Source: Microtetraspora sp. NBRC 13810
GTDB lineage: Bacteria; Actinomycetota; Actinomycetes; Streptosporangiales; Streptosporangiaceae
Assembly (NCBI RefSeq): GCF_030268685.1
Contig: NZ_BSRQ01000034.1
Span: 1 to 61,647 of the forward strand
Direction: 5' to 3'
Length of the DNA: 61,647 nucleotides
This document shows positions 59,756 to 61,647 of the stretch, piece after piece. The notes below the pieces were generated by a model. The model was not told the DNA's origin. It worked only from the letters and a program-made list of their open reading frames with translations, and searched no databases. How positions within the stretch are numbered: the stretch's first letter is position 1; each line of letters opens with the position of its first letter. A program made the translations under genes and the position numbers.

Positions 59756-60679
59756 ATGAGACCGACCACCGCCGTCATCGCCGTGACCGTGCTGCTCGTC
59801 ACCCTCATCGGGACGCCCGCGCAGGCGCGCACCGCGCCGCGGGCCCACTTCCCCGCCGCCTTCCCGCTGCCGGCCGGGTTCCAGCCCGAGGGCGTCGCGA
59901 TCGGCCCCGGGCCCACCGCCTTCTTCGGCTCCCGCGCCACCGGCGCGATCTACCGGGCCGACCTGCGCACCGGAAAGGGAAAGATCGTCAACGCCGGGCC
60001 CGGCACACCGTCGCTCGGCATGAAGACCGACCGGAGGCACCGGCTGTTCGTCGCGGGCGGCGCCGGCGGAGACGCCCGGGTGATCGACACCCGCACCGGC
60101 GCCGTCCTGCGCTCCTACCCGCTGGCCACCGGCGCCGCGTTCGTCAACGACGTGGTGCTCACCGGCGACGCCGCCTACTTCACCGACTCCACCAACCCCG
60201 TGCTGTCCAAGCTGCCCCTCGGCCGCTCCGGCTCCCTGCCGCACGCCGCCGTGCAGGTCCCGCTCACCGGCGACCTCGTGTACGGCGCCGGCATCAACGC
60301 CAACGGGATCGCCGAGACGCCCGACGGCAGGGCGCTGCTCGTCGTCCAGTCCAGCACCGGCGGCCTGTTCAGGGTGGACCCGGCCACCGGCGTGACGAAG
60401 CGGGTGAACCTCGGCGGCGAGACGCTGGTCAACGGGGACGGCCTGCTGCTCGACGGCCGGCTGCTCTACGTCGTGCAGAACCGGCTCAACACCGTGGCCG
60501 TGCTGAGACTGAGCAGGGACGGCACCTCCGGCCAGGTCGTCGCCCGGCTGACCGACCCGCGCTTCGACGTCCCCACCACCGTCGCGGCGTACGGCGGCCG
60601 CCTCTACCTGCCCAACGCCCGCTTCACCACCACCCCCGCCCCGGACACCCCCTACGACGTGGTGGCCGTGCGCCCCTGA
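59756..60679 (+). CDS. Secreted beta-propeller protein (SMP-30/gluconolactonase-like)
   Basis: A 307-residue protein with a signal peptide (AVIAVTVLLVTLIGTPAQA) and six or so repeated blades of the type PEGVAIGPGPTAFFGSRATG, GAAFVNDVVLTGDAAYFTD and NANGIAETPDGRALLVVQSS. This is the fold of SMP-30/strictosidine synthase-like proteins. Activity is not identifiable. ATG 59756 has GAGGGTG upstream. It is divergent from the FUSC gene. Confidence 0.8.
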   Translation: MRPTTAVIAVTVLLVTLIGTPAQARTAPRAHFPAAFPLPAGFQPEGVAIGPGPTAFFGSRATGAIYRADLRTGKGKIVNAGPGTPSLGMKTDRRHRLFVAGGAGGDARVIDTRTGAVLRSYPLATGAAFVNDVVLTGDAAYFTDSTNPVLSKLPLGRSGSLPHAAVQVPLTGDLVYGAGINANGIAETPDGRALLVVQSSTGGLFRVDPATGVTKRVNLGGETLVNGDGLLLDGRLLYVVQNRLNTVAVLRLSRDGTSGQVVARLTDPRFDVPTTVAAYGGRLYLPNARFTTTPAPDTPYDVVAVRP

Positions 60680-60684
60680 CGGGA

Positions 60685-61452
60685 CTAGCCGCCGAAGCCG
60701 CCGTGGCGGCCGTGGCCGGAGACGAACCTGGCCGCGCCGTCGCGGGCGCCGGCGGCCAGCGACGCCTGGCCGTGCCGCCATTCGCCGGCGAGCGCGTCCG
60801 CGAGCGGCAGCCCTTCCTGTTCGTAGGCGGACGCCCGGTCCCGGCGCAGGCCCGTCTGCGGGAACTCCGCGATCCGCGCGGCGAGCTCCTCGGCCGCCCG
60901 GCGGGCCTGGCCGCGGGGGACGACCCGGTTGGCGAGGCCCAGCCGGGCCGCCTCCGCGGCGTCCACCGGACGGCCCGTGATGATCATGTCGAGGGCGGGG
61001 CCGAGCCCGACCAGCCGGGGCAGCCGCACCGTGCCGCCGTCGATCAGCGGCACCCCCCAGCGGCGGCTGAACACCCCGAACACCGCGTCCTCCTCGGCCA
61101 CCCGCAGGTCGCACCAGAGGGCGAGTTCCAGCCCGCCGGCGACCGCGTGCCCGGCGACCGCCGCGATCACCAGCTTGGACGTCGTCATCCGGGTCGGGCC
61201 CATGGGCCCCCGCGCGGACTCCTCCGGACCCGCCAGGTCGAAGCCGCCCGCCGCGACGGCCTTCAGGTCGGCGCCCGCGCAGAAGGTGCCCCCCGCGCCC
61301 CAGAGCACCGCCACGTCCGCCCCCGGATCCTCCTCGAACTCCGCGAACGCCGCATACAGCTCCCCGGCGTGCTCCGGATCGACGGCGTTGCGCACCTCGG
61401 GCCGGTCGATCACCACCGTGGTCACCCGCCCGGACCGCTCCACCCGGATCAT
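60685..61452 (-). CDS. Enoyl-CoA hydratase/isomerase family protein (crotonase fold)
   Basis: A 255-residue crotonase. Oxyanion-hole segments FCAGADLKAV and AGHAVAGGLELALWCDLRVA are present, with the first catalytic Glu in GGLEL. The second usual Glu (in a Q-P-E type motif) is replaced: the segment reads FGVFSRRWGVPLIDGG, a variant seen in a subgroup of actinobacterial crotonases. So hydration is not certain and another crotonase reaction is possible. ATG 61452 is preceded by GAGGGGGAACGG. Confidence 0.88.
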   Translation of the reverse strand: MIRVERSGRVTTVVIDRPEVRNAVDPEHAGELYAAFAEFEEDPGADVAVLWGAGGTFCAGADLKAVAAGGFDLAGPEESARGPMGPTRMTTSKLVIAAVAGHAVAGGLELALWCDLRVAEEDAVFGVFSRRWGVPLIDGGTVRLPRLVGLGPALDMIITGRPVDAAEAARLGLANRVVPRGQARRAAEELAARIAEFPQTGLRRDRASAYEQEGLPLADALAGEWRHGQASLAAGARDGAARFVSGHGRHGGFGG

Positions 61453-61530
61453 CCGTTCCCCCTCGCATCGGCCGGCGACGTCGTCGGGCCCATGAAAGCA
61501 CGACCGGCCGGGGGCGGGGGCGTCACGGGG

Positions 61531-61647
61531 TCAGGGTGTGGCGCAGGTGTAGGCGGCGGGGGTGGTGGTGTTGCCGTTGGGGCGGGTGGCCTGGTAGCCG
61601 AAGGCGGTGGTGGCGCCGGGGGCGATGGTGGCGTTGTAGGGGAGGCT
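61531..61647 (-). CDS. CBM2-type carbohydrate-binding protein, C-terminal fragment (cut by window edge)
   Basis: The last 38 residues before TGA (61533-61531) read NATIAPGATTAFGYQATRP, then N-G-N-T-T-T-P-A-A-Y-T-C-A. This matches the end of a bacterial cellulose/chitin-binding CBM2 domain, with its conserved late Cys. The rest, probably a secreted glycoside hydrolase or LPMO, lies beyond the window. Confidence 0.75.
   Translation of the reverse strand, partial: SLPYNATIAPGATTAFGYQATRPNGNTTTPAAYTCATP

Overview
The window is very GC-rich, with GTG, ATG and TTG starts, many 4-bp start/stop overlaps and strongly C/G-ending codons. It also carries a PucR regulator, a PF04672-type methyltransferase, a PPOX/F420-type oxidoreductase and a DtxR/IdeR-type iron box. 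Together these point to a filamentous actinobacterium, probably of the Streptosporangiales. The phylum call is firm; the order is inference.

Left edge (1-1022): the tail of an IS110-family transposase, then decayed pieces of an MFS transporter and an ArsR regulator, then a control region with a GATAG/CTATC inverted repeat. Formate region (1023-16062): a soluble NAD-linked formate dehydrogenase operon (fdsG-fdsB-fdsA-fdsD, active-site Cys); a large secreted helical protein interrupted by an in-frame TAA; selD; and, convergent with selD, a membrane-type formate dehydrogenase operon (alpha, Fe-S beta, NrfD-like anchor). The alpha gene contains an in-frame UGA at the selenocysteine position, followed by a canonical SECIS hairpin. 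selA, selB and tRNA-Sec are not visible here.

Siderophore region (16063-34391): a minus-strand, translationally coupled operon reading GNAT acyltransferase, L-ornithine N5-monooxygenase, NRPS (A-T-E), giant NRPS (C-A-T-C-T-C-A-T-C-T-C-T-TE), MbtH. It sits behind a 39-bp palindrome that resembles two overlapping IdeR/DmdR iron boxes. The assembly line has six carrier domains but only three adenylation domains, so three modules have no A domain of their own. Two of its condensation domains carry near-identical patches with foreign codon usage. The likely product is a hydroxamate peptide starting with D-Ser. No siderophore transporter or reductase is present in the window.

Region 34504-45000: a luciferase-like monooxygenase, an exported histidine-rich protein with a collagen-like linker, an L,D-transpeptidase, a large-subunit catalase (KatE), a small protein behind a good promoter and leader hairpin, a uridine-kinase-like protein with a degraded P-loop, an SAM methyltransferase, a TauE/SafE permease and a subtilisin-like protease followed by 16-bp tandem repeats and a strong terminator.

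Region 45000-61647: a LacI regulator with a four-gene ABC importer, a PPOX-type oxidoreductase, a PucR regulator, a DUF1989 protein with an Old Yellow Enzyme homologue, a secreted phosphodiester-glycosidase/metallophosphatase fusion, an aromatic-acid-exporter-like FUSC protein with a TetR regulator, a secreted beta-propeller protein, an enoyl-CoA hydratase and the C-terminal end of a CBM2-type carbohydrate-binding protein. No rRNA, tRNA or CRISPR array was recognised.
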